This document shows, piece after piece, positions 37,325-48,527 of a stretch of 63,001 bases of DNA. The position numbers and the translations under genes are program-made. Source of the DNA: Marinobacter sp. (GTDB lineage Bacteria > Pseudomonadota > Gammaproteobacteria > Pseudomonadales > Oleiphilaceae); the NCBI GenBank assembly GCA_014359475.1, contig JACIZI010000023.1, positions 1-63,001 on the forward strand. The letters are read 5' to 3'. Under the pieces are notes generated by a model. That model was given only the letters and a program-made list of their open reading frames with translations. It was not told the DNA's origin and searched no databases. Positions within the stretch are counted from its first letter, which is position 1, and each line of letters starts with the position of its first letter.

Positions 37325-37388
37325 GAAATCCCCTGCCGCCCGGACTCACTGCGCCGGACGGGTTGTCGTGTTTTGCGAAGCCGGAGGA

Positions 37389-37946
37389 TCAGACCTCCAT
37401 CAGGTCATGTTCCTTGGTCTTGAGCTCTGCGTCGACTTCGGCAATGTACTTGTCGGTCAGTTTCTGGATCTGGTCTTCACCGCCGCGCTCTTCGTCTTCG
37501 TTGATCTCTTTTTCCTTCAACAGATCCTTGAGCATGCTGTTGGCATCACGCCGTGCGTTACGGATTGCCACACGAGCGTTCTCCGCGTCTGCCCTGGCCT
37601 GTTTGACCATCTCCTTACGGGTCTGCTCGGTGAGCATCGGCATGGGTACGCGGATCAGATCCCCGTTGGAAGACGGGTTCAGGCCCAGGTCAGATGCCAT
37701 GATGGCCTTCTCGATGGTTGATGCCAGCGACTTTTCCCAGGGCTGCACCGCCAGAGTGCGATTGTCTTCCACGTTGATGCTGGCCACCTGTTTTAACGGA
37801 GTGTCCTGGCCGTAGTAACTGACCATCACACTGTCCAGAATGGACGGATGCGCACGGCCGGTGCGAATCTTGTTAAACGCGAAATGAAGCGAATCCAGAC
37901 TTTTCTGCATCCGCTTTTCGGCATCTGCTTTGATATCGTCAATCAC
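37389..37946 (-). CDS. frr: Ribosome recycling factor
   Basis: Splits post-termination ribosomes together with EF-G. 185 residues, the standard length. Features include [20 protein letters not shown] and [23 protein letters not shown] start at 37946 with GAGGA 7 bases upstream. It follows pyrH in the conserved order. Confidence 0.97.
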   Translation of the reverse strand: MIDDIKADAEKRMQKSLDSLHFAFNKIRTGRAHPSILDSVMVSYYGQDTPLKQVASINVEDNRTLAVQPWEKSLASTIEKAIMASDLGLNPSSNGDLIRVPMPMLTEQTRKEMVKQARADAENARVAIRNARRDANSMLKDLLKEKEINEDEERGGEDQIQKLTDKYIAEVDAELKTKEHDLMEV

Positions 37947-38031
37947 TGCAATATCCTCGGTTCGTTATCTGGCTGATTTTCAGCGCCGGTCCGGCTGCCG
38001 GCCCGTTATTCAGTCGGTTTATTTGATCGGG

Positions 38032-38760
38032 CTACTCAATCAGAGTCCCCTCGGACTCACCGGTCACGATGCGGGTCAGCACCCCGGATTTCGCCATATC
38101 AAACACCCGCAGCGGCATACCGTGGTCCCGGGCCAGGCAGATGGCGGTCAGGTCCATGACCTCCAGCTTTTTGTCGAGCACCTCGTCATAGGTCAGGTGA
38201 TCATACTTTTCCGCCGAGGGATCCTTGACCGGATCTGCCGAGTATACGCCATCCACCTTGGTGGCCTTAAGCACAGCGTCCGCCTCGATCTCAATGCCTC
38301 GCAGGCAGGCAGCCGAATCCGTGGTAAAGAACGGGTTGCCGGTACCCGCACAGAAAATGACCACATCCCCATCCTTCAGGTCCCGCAACGCACGGCGGCG
38401 ATCATAATGTTCCACAATACCACTCATGGGAATGGCTGACATGACCCGGGTACGGATACTGGAACGCTCCAGGGCATCACGCATCGCCAGTCCGTTCATC
38501 ACGGTGGCCAGCATGCCCATGTGGTCACCGGTCACCCGGTCCATCCCGGCAGCATTGAGAGCCGCGCCACGGAACAGGTTACCCCCGCCGATCACCAGGC
38601 CTACCTGAACACCAATACCGATCAGGGCACCGATTTCCAATGCCATCCTGTCCAGCACTTTCGGATCAATACCGAACTCGTGTTCTCCCATCAGGGCTTC
38701 GCCACTGAGCTTGAGCAGAACGCGCTTGTATCTGGGCTGGGTGCTGGACGACTTCGGCAT
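38032..38760 (-). CDS. pyrH: UMP kinase
   Basis: Phosphorylates UMP to UDP; hexameric and allosterically controlled in bacteria. 242 residues of the amino acid kinase fold: [19 protein letters not shown] at the start, [14 protein letters not shown], and [16 protein letters not shown]. Located between tsf and frr. Confidence 0.97.
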   Translation of the reverse strand: MPKSSSTQPRYKRVLLKLSGEALMGEHEFGIDPKVLDRMALEIGALIGIGVQVGLVIGGGNLFRGAALNAAGMDRVTGDHMGMLATVMNGLAMRDALERSSIRTRVMSAIPMSGIVEHYDRRRALRDLKDGDVVIFCAGTGNPFFTTDSAACLRGIEIEADAVLKATKVDGVYSADPVKDPSAEKYDHLTYDEVLDKKLEVMDLTAICLARDHGMPLRVFDMAKSGVLTRIVTGESEGTLIE

Positions 38761-38805
38761 AGTGATTCCCTCTCTGGTGTCTGGCGGTTAAAGCATTGCA
38801 GGCCT

Positions 38806-38845
38806 GTATCTGACATACTCCTCGCAAAAGGGGTATCTCAGATAC
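38806..38845 (-). other. Hairpin between tsf and pyrH
   Basis: GTATCTGA (38806-38813) pairs with TCAGATAC (38838-38845), enclosing about 24 bases. It lies in the 167-base gap between tsf and pyrH and may set their relative expression. No T-run, so not a strong terminator. Confidence 0.4.
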
Positions 38846-38927
38846 AAGCCCGCCACGGAAGCCGGCAGAACCGGCCAACGTGGCAGACTTGAAGGGTCCG
38901 GCTGAGCACCGGCCCCGAGGCGAAGCA

Positions 38928-39797
38928 TCAGGCCTTGCCAGTACCTGCGGCAGCAGCTACTTCAGCGGCAAAATCCACTTCTTCCTTTTCGATACCCTCG
39001 CCCACTTCAACACGGACGAAACCAACCAGCTCACCACCAACGGACTTGATCAGCTCGCCAACCGTCTGGTCGGGATTCTTTACGAAAGGCTGCTCCACCA
39101 GGCTGTTCTCCTTGAGGAACTTCTTGATCCGGCCACCCATCATCTTCTCGACGATTTCGGCAGGCTTGCCTTCCATATCCGGCTGGGCCCTGATTACTTC
39201 TTTCTCTTTTTCCAGCTCGTCTTCCGGCATTTCTTCGGCCTTGCCAACCCGCGGGTTGACCGCCGCGGCATGCATGGCGATGTCGCGGGCCACTTCCGGA
39301 TCACCGGCCGTCAGAGCTACAACAGACGCAATCTTGTTATTGCTGTGCACATAACCGTCCACAACCGGGCCTTCAATGCGCACGATGCGGCGCACGGTCA
39401 CGTTTTCGCCGATCTTCTGGACCAGTGCTTCACGCTTGCTTTCGAGCTCACCGCTCATCAGCTCGGACACATCGGTAATACCTTTCTCGAACGCCACGTC
39501 CAGCAGTTCGCGGGCGAAGTTCTCGAAATTGTCGTCACGGGCAACAAAATCGGTTTCACAGTTTACTTCCAGAATGTAAGCCACTGTGTTGTCGTCCGAC
39601 ACCTTCAGGAAGGCAACGCCTTCGGCAGCGGTACGGCCGGCTTTCTTGGCAGCCTTCAGACCGGAAGACTTGCGCAGCTCCTCGATGGCAGCATCTACGC
39701 TGCCATCCGCTTCCACCAGTGCCTTCTTGCATTCCATCATGCCAAGGCCGGTACGCTCACGCAGCTCCTTGACCATTGCGGCAGTAATTGCAGCCAT
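38928..39797 (-). CDS. tsf: Translation elongation factor Ts
   Basis: Nucleotide exchange factor for EF-Tu. 289 residues. The N-terminal UBA-like domain ([20 protein letters not shown]) and the exchange motif [14 protein letters not shown] are present. I chose ATG 39797 (MAAITAAM) with GAGAGGA 7 bases upstream, rather than the ATG two codons earlier. It is co-transcribed behind rpsB. Confidence 0.97.
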   Translation of the reverse strand: MAAITAAMVKELRERTGLGMMECKKALVEADGSVDAAIEELRKSSGLKAAKKAGRTAAEGVAFLKVSDDNTVAYILEVNCETDFVARDDNFENFARELLDVAFEKGITDVSELMSGELESKREALVQKIGENVTVRRIVRIEGPVVDGYVHSNNKIASVVALTAGDPEVARDIAMHAAAVNPRVGKAEEMPEDELEKEKEVIRAQPDMEGKPAEIVEKMMGGRIKKFLKENSLVEQPFVKNPDQTVGELIKSVGGELVGFVRVEVGEGIEKEEVDFAAEVAAAAGTGKA

Positions 39798-39831
39798 GTT
39801 CAATCCTCTCTACAAATCCGAATTCTTGACA

Positions 39832-39854
39832 GGGTGCCCCTCGCAGGGGCACCC
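39832..39854 (-). other. Hairpin between rpsB and tsf
   Basis: GGGTGCCCC (39832-39840) pairs with GGGGCACCC (39846-39854) around TCGCA. No T-run follows on the minus strand, so it probably acts as an attenuator or RNA processing signal in the rpsB-tsf transcript. Confidence 0.6.
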
Positions 39855-39881
39855 CTTGCTATCTTGCAGCCTGCAGCCACT

Positions 39882-40634
39882 TTATTCCGCGGCCGGAGTA
39901 GCACCTTCGGCATCTTCGCTGACCTCAACAAACTCATCAGCGCCGGCGCCGGCAGACTGGACTGCTTCAATGCAGGTATCGGCAACTGCCTTCACGTAAA
40001 TCTGGACGGCGCGGATGGCGTCGTCGTTACCCGGGATCACGTAGTCAACGCCGTCCGGATCACTGTTGGTGTCCACAATACCGATCACCGGAATGCCCAG
40101 CTTGTTGGCTTCCTTGATAGCGATCCGCTCGTGGTCAACGTCCACAACGAACAGTGCGTCCGGCAGGCCGCCCATGTCCTTGATACCACCAATACCACGC
40201 TCCAGCTTGTCCATCTCGCGGGTACGCTCAAGGGCTTCTTTCTTGGTCAGCTTGTCGAACGTGCCGTCCTGACTCTGGGCTTCCAGGTCACGGTAGCGAC
40301 GGATGGACTGGCGGATGGTCTTGTAGTTGGTCAGCATGCCACCCAGCCAGCGGTGGTTAACGTAAGGCTGACCCGCGCGCTGGGCTTCTTCCTTGATGAT
40401 CTTGGCAGCGGAACGCTTGGTACCAACGAACAGAATCTTGTTCTTGTTCTCTGCCAGGGACTGAACGAAGTTCAGCGCTTCATTCATGGCAGGAACAGTC
40501 TGCTCCAGGTTGATGATATGAATCTTGTTACGGGCGCCGAAGATATACTTCGACATTTTCGGGTTCCAGTAGCGGGTCTGGTGACCGAAGTGAGCACCTG
40601 CCTTGAGCAGGTCACGCATATTTACCTGAGCCAT
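39882..40634 (-). CDS. rpsB: 30S ribosomal protein S2
   Basis: Small-subunit ribosomal protein, 250 residues. Starts [18 protein letters not shown] and has FIFVGTKR-like [14 protein letters not shown] and [13 protein letters not shown]. It is the first gene of the long minus-strand core operon, with a structured autoregulatory leader upstream. Confidence 0.98.
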   Translation of the reverse strand: MAQVNMRDLLKAGAHFGHQTRYWNPKMSKYIFGARNKIHIINLEQTVPAMNEALNFVQSLAENKNKILFVGTKRSAAKIIKEEAQRAGQPYVNHRWLGGMLTNYKTIRQSIRRYRDLEAQSQDGTFDKLTKKEALERTREMDKLERGIGGIKDMGGLPDALFVVDVDHERIAIKEANKLGIPVIGIVDTNSDPDGVDYVIPGNDDAIRAVQIYVKAVADTCIEAVQSAGAGADEFVEVSEDAEGATPAAE

Positions 40635-40659
40635 GATAGTTACCTTTTAGCTTCGGGTT

Positions 40660-40743
40660 AGGCCTCCACACGTCCGATTGCCCCAACCTGATCACCGCAA
40701 AAACGGCGAACGGGCACCCTGGGACAACGTGCCGACGTGTGTG
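40660..40743 (-). ncRNA. S2 ribosomal protein leader (t44-type RNA)
   Basis: In the rpsB 5' leader, GACGTGTG (40741-40734 side) and CACACGTC (40674-40667 side) close a stem of 8 pairs. Inside it are GGCAC/GTGCC and CGCCG/CGGTG hairpins. This position and shape, between divergent map and rpsB, match the t44/S2 leader known from enterobacteria, by which S2 represses its own synthesis. The identification rests on context and visible pairing, without a covariance search. Confidence 0.65.
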
Positions 40744-40904
40744 TGAATTTGCCGGATTCGTTTCCGGCGGCGCGTTTATACCATAAACCGACCGTGCTTC
40801 GCCATCACTTTTCGCCCCCGAGGGAGGCCCTGGCACTGCCTTCCTTGTACCCGGCGGCCCTCAGCCTTAAAATGGTGCTTCAACCAAAATCAACGGGAAA
40901 GTCC
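40744..40904. promoter_or_regulatory. Divergent promoter region of rpsB and map
   Basis: Contains the dyad GTTTATACCATAAAC near 40775-40790, giving a TATAAA-like -10 for rpsB on the minus strand. I do not see a clear consensus -35. The map ribosome site is a weak GGGAAAG. No gene is supported in this stretch. Confidence 0.4.
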
Positions 40905-41675
40905 ATGCAGGTATCCATCAAGACTCCGGAAGAAATCGAGAAAATGCGGGTAGCCGGCCGGCTGGCCGCTGAGGTGCTGGAAATGCTCGACGAGCATGTA
41001 AAGCCCGGCGTCAGTACGGAGGAACTGGACCGCATTGCCCACGACTACATGGTTAAAGAACAGGGCACTGTTCCCGCCCCGCTGAATTACAAGGGCTTTC
41101 CGAAATCCATCTGCACCTCGGTCAATCACGTCATCTGTCATGGCATTCCGTCGGAAAAGAAAATCCTCAAGGACGGCGACATCATCAATATCGATGTCAC
41201 CGTTATCAAGGATGAATTCCACGGCGATACCAGCAAGATGTGGATCGTCGGCAAACCGAAGCCCGGTACCGAGCGGCTGATCCAGATTACCCAGGAGTGC
41301 CTGTACAAGGGCATTGAGCTGGTCAAACCCGGCACCCGCCTGGGCGATATCGGGCATGTCATCCAGAAGCACGCCGAAAAACATCGCTACTCCGTGGTCC
41401 GGGACTACTGCGGCCACGGCATCGGCCGGGTGTTCCACGAAGAGCCCCAGGTGATGCACTACGGAAAGCCCGATACCGGCCTGGAGCTGCAGGAAGGCAT
41501 GACCTTCACCATTGAGCCGATGATCAACCAGGGCAAGTACCAGACCAAGCTGCTGCCGGACGGCTGGACCGTGGTCACCAAGGACCACAAACTGTCTGCC
41601 CAGTGGGAGCACACCCTTCTGGTCACCGCCGATGGCCACGAAGTGCTGACCAAACGCAAAGAAGAGTCCTTCTAG
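40905..41675 (+). CDS. map: Methionine aminopeptidase, type I
   Basis: Removes the initiator Met from new proteins; essential. 256 residues from ATG 40905. The five metal ligands are seen: Asp in NIDVTVIKDEFHGDT (two), His in GHGIGRVFHEEP, Glu in TIEPM and Glu in WEHTLLVT. The frame extends further upstream but that part is not conserved-looking. It runs divergent from rpsB, with glnD starting right after its stop. Confidence 0.96.
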   Translation: MQVSIKTPEEIEKMRVAGRLAAEVLEMLDEHVKPGVSTEELDRIAHDYMVKEQGTVPAPLNYKGFPKSICTSVNHVICHGIPSEKKILKDGDIINIDVTVIKDEFHGDTSKMWIVGKPKPGTERLIQITQECLYKGIELVKPGTRLGDIGHVIQKHAEKHRYSVVRDYCGHGIGRVFHEEPQVMHYGKPDTGLELQEGMTFTIEPMINQGKYQTKLLPDGWTVVTKDHKLSAQWEHTLLVTADGHEVLTKRKEESF

Positions 41676-44321
41676 GTGGATCTGAGCGAACTGGAATCCC
41701 GTATCAGCAATGACCCGTCCCCCGTCAAGGCAGCCCGGGAGCTGCTGAAATACCATTACGAGAGGGACGCACAGGCTTTCCGGGAAGGCGATGATGTTCG
41801 CTCGCTGGTTCACGGCCGGGCCCGGACGGTTGACCGGGTGCTGCAACTCATCTGGGGACGCTACCCGTTTGCCTCGTCAGACCGCATTGCCCTGGTCGCC
41901 GTCGGTGGCTATGGCCGGGGCGAGCTCCACCCCCATTCAGACATTGACCTGCTGATCCTGACCCGCGATGGCATTGATGATACCTGGCATGAGGACCTGG
42001 GGGCCTTTGTGACCCTCTTGTGGGATCTGCGCCTGGATATCGGCCACAGCGTCCGCAGCCTGGAAGAAAGCCTGCAGTCGGCCCGGGACGACGTCACCAT
42101 ACTCACCAACCTGCTGGAAACCCGCACTATCGCGGGACCCGATGAGCTGCGGGCAAAGCTCAGCAAAGCCGTCTACTCGGATGCCGTGAGCACTGACGGT
42201 GATTACTTCATCGCCAAACGGCAAGAGCAGAAACAGCGGCACAAAAAGTACGGTGATACCGAGTACAACCTGGAGCCTAACCTCAAGGGCGCACCCGGCG
42301 GACTGCGGGACATCCAGACAATCGGCTGGATCACCAAGCGCCATTTCGGCCTGCAGAGTCTGGCAGATCTGGCCCGCTTCAGCATACTGACCCAGGAAGA
42401 ACACCAGATTCTGGTGGAAGGGGAAACCTTCCTTTGGCGACTGCGTTATGGTCTTCAACTGATCGCCGACCGCAACGAGAACCGCCTGCTGTTCGATCAT
42501 CAACGCGCCCTGGCAGAAATGCTGGGTTATCGTGGTCAGGGCAAACGCCTGGGTGTGGAACTGATGATGCAGGCCTACTACCGAACCGTGCTGGCGTTGG
42601 CCGAACTCACCGATGTGATCCTGCAATATTACGACGAGGCGATCCTCGGCACCGGCGGCGAAGACGAAATCCGCCCTCTGAACAAACGATTCCAGACCCG
42701 CAACCAGTATATAGAAGCCGTTAACAATCAGGTGTTCGCCTACGCTCCCTACGCCATTCTGGAAATCTTCGTGCTGATGGCGCAACACCCGGAGGTCAAA
42801 GGCATACGGGCCACCACCATTCGTTCCCTGCGGGCACACCGCCACTTGATTGACGATGCCTTCCGCTCGAGTCTGGCGGTTATCTCCCTGTTCATGGAAC
42901 TGTTGAAAACGCCCCACGACCTGGACGACACCCTGGCGGCCATGAAGAAATACAACGTGCTGGGTCGTTATCTGCCGGAGTTCGGCCAGATCATCGGGCA
43001 AATGCAGCACGACCTGTTCCATATATACACCGTGGACACCCACACATTGCGGGTGATCCGCAACATGGTGCGACTCGGCAAGCCGGAGGCCCGGACCGAT
43101 TTCCCGCTCGCCTCCCGGCTGGTACACCGGCTCCCGAAACTGGAAGTGCTGTATATTGCCGGACTCTACCACGATATTGCCAAGGGTCGCGGCGGCGACC
43201 ACTCGGAACTCGGCGCCATCGAGGCGGAGAACTTCTGCCAACGGCACCACCTGAGTGAGCGGGACACCCGGCTGATCTGCTGGCTGGTGGAGAACCACCT
43301 GCTGATGTCCATGACGGCCCAGCGCAAGGACATTTCCGACCCGGACATCATCCATCAGTTTGCCCGCAGCGTGCCCAGCCAGATCCACCTGGACTACCTC
43401 TATGTAATGACGGTTTGCGATATCAGCGCCACCAACCCCAAGCTGTGGAATACCTGGCGTGCCTCGTTGCTGCGCCAGCTTTACATCGAAACCAAACGGG
43501 CCCTGCGCCGCGGCGCCGAAACCCCGGTGAACCGCCACGAGTGGGTTCAGGCAACACAGCAGGAGGCGCGGGGGATTCTCCGCGCCCAGGGACTGAGTGA
43601 CAAGCAGATCGACCAGGCCTGGCTGTCCCTGGATGAAGAGTATTTCCTGCAGGATTCGACCGTGGATATCGCCTGGCAGACTGCGGCGATCATCCGCCAT
43701 GGCGACAATCCGGACCCGCTGGTCCTGATTCGTGACACCCGGGGCGGGCCGTCCGACGGCTACTCCCAGATCATCATCTTCATGCAGGACCGGGTTGACC
43801 TGTTTGCAGCCACCACCGCGGCGCTGGAACAGCTGAACCTGAACATCGTCGACGCACGCATCAGCTCAAGCGGTGGCCCATATTCCATCAGCTCCTACGT
43901 AGTACTGGACGAGCAGGGCCAGCCCCTGGGGGTGGACCCGGCACGCAAGGAAAGGGTGCGCAAACGACTGGTGGAGGAACTGGATGATCCGGAGGACTAC
44001 CCGGACATCATCCATCGCCGCACCCCGAGACAGCTCAAGCACTTCGACTTCCCCACCGAAGTCACCCTGTCCAATGACACCGTCAACCAGCGCACCGTCA
44101 TGGAAGTGATCACCCCTGACCGCCCTGGCCTGCTGGCGCGCATCGGCCGGGTGATGCTGGAGCACCGGGTACGACTCACCAACGCCAAGATCGCCACCCT
44201 CGGCGAGCGGGTAGAAGACGTTTTTTTCATTACCGACGAACACGGCAACGCGCTGCAGGATGCCGATGCCTGCCTGACCCTGCAACAGGACATGCGCAAC
44301 ACCCTGGACAACATTCAATGA
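41676..44321 (+). CDS. glnD: PII uridylyltransferase / uridylyl-removing enzyme
   Basis: Nitrogen-status sensor that adds UMP to PII when glutamine is low and removes it when high. 881 residues: nucleotidyltransferase domain with GGYGRGELHPHSDIDLLIL (about 73-91), a GlnE-like helper domain, an HD domain with LYHDIAKGRGGDHS (about 495), and two C-terminal ACT domains that bind glutamine. GTG 41676 follows the map stop directly. The stop overlaps dapC (ATGA). Confidence 0.95.
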   Translation: MDLSELESRISNDPSPVKAARELLKYHYERDAQAFREGDDVRSLVHGRARTVDRVLQLIWGRYPFASSDRIALVAVGGYGRGELHPHSDIDLLILTRDGIDDTWHEDLGAFVTLLWDLRLDIGHSVRSLEESLQSARDDVTILTNLLETRTIAGPDELRAKLSKAVYSDAVSTDGDYFIAKRQEQKQRHKKYGDTEYNLEPNLKGAPGGLRDIQTIGWITKRHFGLQSLADLARFSILTQEEHQILVEGETFLWRLRYGLQLIADRNENRLLFDHQRALAEMLGYRGQGKRLGVELMMQAYYRTVLALAELTDVILQYYDEAILGTGGEDEIRPLNKRFQTRNQYIEAVNNQVFAYAPYAILEIFVLMAQHPEVKGIRATTIRSLRAHRHLIDDAFRSSLAVISLFMELLKTPHDLDDTLAAMKKYNVLGRYLPEFGQIIGQMQHDLFHIYTVDTHTLRVIRNMVRLGKPEARTDFPLASRLVHRLPKLEVLYIAGLYHDIAKGRGGDHSELGAIEAENFCQRHHLSERDTRLICWLVENHLLMSMTAQRKDISDPDIIHQFARSVPSQIHLDYLYVMTVCDISATNPKLWNTWRASLLRQLYIETKRALRRGAETPVNRHEWVQATQQEARGILRAQGLSDKQIDQAWLSLDEEYFLQDSTVDIAWQTAAIIRHGDNPDPLVLIRDTRGGPSDGYSQIIIFMQDRVDLFAATTAALEQLNLNIVDARISSSGGPYSISSYVVLDEQGQPLGVDPARKERVRKRLVEELDDPEDYPDIIHRRTPRQLKHFDFPTEVTLSNDTVNQRTVMEVITPDRPGLLARIGRVMLEHRVRLTNAKIATLGERVEDVFFITDEHGNALQDADACLTLQQDMRNTLDNIQ

Positions 44322-45514
44322 ACCCCAACCTGACCCGACTGCACCCCTACCCGTTCGAAAAACTGGCCAGGCTGAAAGCCGGCATCACCGTGCCGGAGCA
44401 CCTGCCCGCCATCTCACTGGGCATCGGCGAACCGAAGCACCCGTCACCGGCCTTTGTAAAACAGGTGATTGCCGACCACCTGGACCGGCTGGCCAATTAC
44501 CCCACCACCCGGGGCACCGACGAGTTGCGGGAGGCAATCAGCCAGTGGGCCACCACCCGCTTCGAACTCAAACCAGGAACCCTCAGTGCCGAGCGCCATG
44601 TGGTACCGGTCAATGGCACCCGGGAAGCCATTTTTGCGCTGGTGCAGGCGGTGATTGATAACAGCCAGCCGGCCACGGTAGTCAGCCCCAATCCGTTCTA
44701 CCAGATCTATGAGGGTGCCGCATTGCTGGCCGGCGCTACGCCCCATTATCTTGCCTGTGACGGCACCCACGGATTCATTCCGGATTTTGCCGCGGTCCCG
44801 GCAGAGGTGTGGGACCAGTGCCAGCTTCTGTTCCTGTGCTCTCCGGGCAACCCCAGCGGCGCGGTGATCCCCAGGGAAACTCTGTCCCACGTGATCGAAC
44901 TGGCAGACAGGCACGACTTCATCATTGCCTCCGACGAATGCTATTCGGAAATCTATCCCGAGGAAGGCCGCGCCCCGGAAGGCCTTCTGCAAACCTGCGC
45001 CGCCCTCGGCCGGGATGATTTTGCCCGCTGCATCGTGTTTCATAGCCTGTCCAAACGCAGCAACCTGCCAGGCCTGCGCTCCGGCTTCGTGGCCGGCGAT
45101 GCCGGGGTACTGGCCGGCTACCTGAAATACCGCACCTACCATGGCTGCGCCATGCCGGTTCCCAATCAACTGGCCAGCATCGCCGCCTGGCAGGACGAAG
45201 ATCACGTAAAAGAAAACCGCGCCGCCTACCGCGCCAAATTCGAAGCCGTAGTGCCAATCCTGCGTGAGGTCATGAACGTAGACTACCCGGATGCAGGCTT
45301 CTACCTCTGGCCGGAAACCCCGATGGACGACGAAACCTTCGCCCGGGGGCTGGCGGAACAACAGAACGTCCACGTACTGCCCGGTCGCTACCTTTCCCGC
45401 ACCGTTGCTGGCCACAACCCGGGGGAAAACCGGGTACGCATGGCGCTGGTGGCTCCGCTGGAGGAATGCGTGGCAGCGGCGCGGCGGATTGTTGAGTTCG
45501 TCAAGAGCTATTGA
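44318..45514 (+). CDS. dapC: Succinyldiaminopimelate transaminase
   Basis: PLP-dependent class I aminotransferase, 398 residues, acting in the succinylase branch of lysine and peptidoglycan precursor synthesis. SPGNPSGAVIPRE, the PLP-lysine segment HSLSKRSNLPGLRSGF, and the C-terminal Arg in ENRVRMALV are visible. The neighbours dapD and dapE support DapC over other transaminases. Coupled to glnD by an ATGA overlap. Confidence 0.9.
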   Translation: MNPNLTRLHPYPFEKLARLKAGITVPEHLPAISLGIGEPKHPSPAFVKQVIADHLDRLANYPTTRGTDELREAISQWATTRFELKPGTLSAERHVVPVNGTREAIFALVQAVIDNSQPATVVSPNPFYQIYEGAALLAGATPHYLACDGTHGFIPDFAAVPAEVWDQCQLLFLCSPGNPSGAVIPRETLSHVIELADRHDFIIASDECYSEIYPEEGRAPEGLLQTCAALGRDDFARCIVFHSLSKRSNLPGLRSGFVAGDAGVLAGYLKYRTYHGCAMPVPNQLASIAAWQDEDHVKENRAAYRAKFEAVVPILREVMNVDYPDAGFYLWPETPMDDETFARGLAEQQNVHVLPGRYLSRTVAGHNPGENRVRMALVAPLEECVAAARRIVEFVKSY

Positions 45515-45520
45515 TTGATG

Positions 45521-45547
45521 GGCCGCGGATTCCGCGGCAGAAAAGAG
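45521..45547. repeat. CCGCGGAA-family repeat, copy 1 (short)
   Basis: GCCGCGGATTCCGCGGC dyad followed by AGAAAAGAG, in the 43-base gap between dapC and the arsC-like gene. It shares the CCGCGG...AAAAG layout of the longer copies further on. Confidence 0.55.
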
Positions 45548-45557
45548 TATTAAGACC

Positions 45558-45899
45558 ATGAAACTATACGGCATCAAAAACTGCGATACCGTCAAAAAAG
45601 CCCGCCAATGGCTGGATGAAAACGGCATTGATTACCAGTTCCACGATTTCAAGAAAGACGGCCTGAATGATGAGCTGCTGGCCCGGCTTGAGGAAGGCGT
45701 CGGGTGGCAAGCCCTGCTCAATCGCCGGGGCACGACCTGGCGCAAACTTCCCCGGGAGGTTCGTGATACCATTGGCCCCCAATCCGCCCACCAGGTCATG
45801 CTGGAGAACCCGTCGATCATCAAACGGCCGGTTGTGGAGCGTGACGGGGAGATCACCGTGGGCTTTAACGCAGAGCAGTGGGCTGCGTGGGCGAAATAA
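45558..45899 (+). CDS. ArsC/Spx family reductase-like protein (YffB type)
   Basis: Small thioredoxin-fold protein, 113 residues, of the ArsC/Spx/MgsR group. MKLYGIKNCDTVKKARQWLD has a single Cys rather than the CX3C or CX2C of true redox pairs, as in YffB proteins. WRKLPREV and LMLENPSIIKRPVV-like LENPSIIKRPVVE follow. Commonly found between dapC and dapD in this group; its role there is not known. Confidence 0.85.
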   Translation: MKLYGIKNCDTVKKARQWLDENGIDYQFHDFKKDGLNDELLARLEEGVGWQALLNRRGTTWRKLPREVRDTIGPQSAHQVMLENPSIIKRPVVERDGEITVGFNAEQWAAWAK

Positions 45900-45902
45900 A
45901 TT

Positions 45903-46089
45903 GTTAGCCGCGGAAACCGCAGAAAACGCGGAAGAAATCAAAGATGGCACGGACTTTGGTGTTCAGCGATCGAGGGGGTCAGCGCCGCAGAGACAGAGCC
46001 CCTCGAAAACTTTGTCTTTTTTCCGCGTCCTTCCGTGGATTCCGCGGCTGAATAATTTCTTTTATCTTTTCCGTGTTCTTCCGCGGCAC
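45903..46089. repeat. CCGCGGAA-family foldback element, copy 2 (long)
   Basis: Left arm TTAGCCGCGGAAACCGCAG and ACGCGGAAG (45904-45934) faces right arms TTTTTTCCGCGTCCTTCCGTG with GATTCCGCGGC (46016-46049) and TCTTTTCCGTGTTCTTCCGCGGC (46065-46087). A central stem, CGAGGGG (45971-45977) / CCCCTCG (45999-46005), sits between the arms. It fills the whole arsC-like to dapD gap. No gene lies in it. Confidence 0.7.
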
Positions 46090-46129
46090 ATAGGCTTTGA
46101 AACTGATCAATAACAGGAGCGACCACCAA

Positions 46130-47158
46130 ATGAGTTTTGCATTCGGCATTGGCATTGGCACCCAGAACAACCAGGGCGAGTGGCTGGAGGTTTTCTACCA
46201 GCAGCCGGTGCTGTCTCCGGACAGTGTGCTGCTGGAAGTGGCTGGTAACGTGCTGGATTACACCAGTGGCAACAGGGCCATTGCCGCTAATGGCGATACT
46301 CTGAAAAACCTCGCCGGGGCGCTGCGCCAGGCCGGTCAGGCGGAGCAGGCCAACCTGGCCGCCAAGGCCGCCGAGAGCCGCCGCCCGGTGGTGGTCACCC
46401 TGCTGGACACCGATGATACCGCCTCCAGCACTCCGGAGGTGTACCTCAAGCTGCACCTGATCTCCCATCGTCTGGTCAGACCCCACGGCGTAAAGCTGGA
46501 CGGAATCTTCGGCCTGCTGCCAAACCTGGCCTGGACCAGCGAAGGCGCGATCGACCTGAACGAACTACCCGAGCGTCAACTGCAGGCACGCATCGAAGGC
46601 CGCACCCTGGAAGTAAAGTCCGTGGACAAGTTCCCGCAAATGACTGACTACGTCGTGCCCAAGGGCGTTCGTATCGCCGATACCGCCCGGGTGCGCCTGG
46701 GTGCCTATGTGGGTGAAGGCACCACCATCATGCACGAAGGCTTCATCAACTTTAACGCCGGCACAGAAGGCGCCAGCATGATCGAAGGCCGGGTATCCGC
46801 CGGTGTAATGATCGGCAAGGGCTCCGACCTGGGCGGTGGCTGCTCCACCATGGGCACCCTCTCCGGCGGCGGCAACATTGTCATCTCCGTCGGCGAAAAC
46901 TGTCTGCTCGGTGCCAACGCCGGCATTGGCATCCCGCTGGGCGACCGCTGCACCGTGGAAGCCGGCCTGTACATCACCTCCGGCACCAAAGTAGCCCTGC
47001 TGGATGACAGCAACGAACTGGTGGACGTTCTCAAGGCCCGCGACCTGGCCGGAAAATCCGACCTGCTGTTCCGCCGCAACAGCCAGACCGGCGCCGTGGA
47101 GTGCAAGACCAACAAGTCGGCCATTGCGCTGAACGAAGAGTTGCACGCTAATAACTAA
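46130..47158 (+). CDS. dapD: Tetrahydrodipicolinate N-succinyltransferase, long form
   Basis: Adds succinyl to tetrahydrodipicolinate in lysine synthesis. 342 residues, the long Pseudomonas/actinobacterial form. The C-terminal half is a left-handed beta helix (PKGVRIADTARVRLGAYVG onward, GKGSDLGGGCSTMG). ATG 46130 has CAGGAG 11 bases upstream. An earlier in-frame ATG at 46097 precedes that site and is less likely. Confidence 0.93.
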   Translation: MSFAFGIGIGTQNNQGEWLEVFYQQPVLSPDSVLLEVAGNVLDYTSGNRAIAANGDTLKNLAGALRQAGQAEQANLAAKAAESRRPVVVTLLDTDDTASSTPEVYLKLHLISHRLVRPHGVKLDGIFGLLPNLAWTSEGAIDLNELPERQLQARIEGRTLEVKSVDKFPQMTDYVVPKGVRIADTARVRLGAYVGEGTTIMHEGFINFNAGTEGASMIEGRVSAGVMIGKGSDLGGGCSTMGTLSGGGNIVISVGENCLLGANAGIGIPLGDRCTVEAGLYITSGTKVALLDDSNELVDVLKARDLAGKSDLLFRRNSQTGAVECKTNKSAIALNEELHANN

Positions 47159-47165
47159 AGATTGA

Positions 47166-48455
<1,290 letters not shown>

Positions 48456-48460
48456 TTTTT

Positions 48461-48526
48461 TTAGCCGCGGCCCAATAATTTCTTTTATCTTTTTTCCGTG
48501 TCCTTCCGTGGTTTCCGTGGCAATAA
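48461..48526. repeat. CCGCGGAA-family repeat, copy 4 (degenerate)
   Basis: TTAGCCGCGG (48461-48470) then TTTTTTCCGTGTCCTTCCGTG and GTTTCCGTGGCAATAA (to 48526). It fills the space between convergent dapE and slyX and could serve as a terminator for either. Confidence 0.6.
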
Positions 48527-48527
48527 A

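Noticed and set aside
38880-40661. 593-codon plus-strand open frame
   Set aside because: Antisense to tsf and rpsB with no domain; an artefact of codon bias in those genes.
41937-43700. 587-codon minus-strand open frame
   Set aside because: Antisense to glnD, which has all its domains intact.
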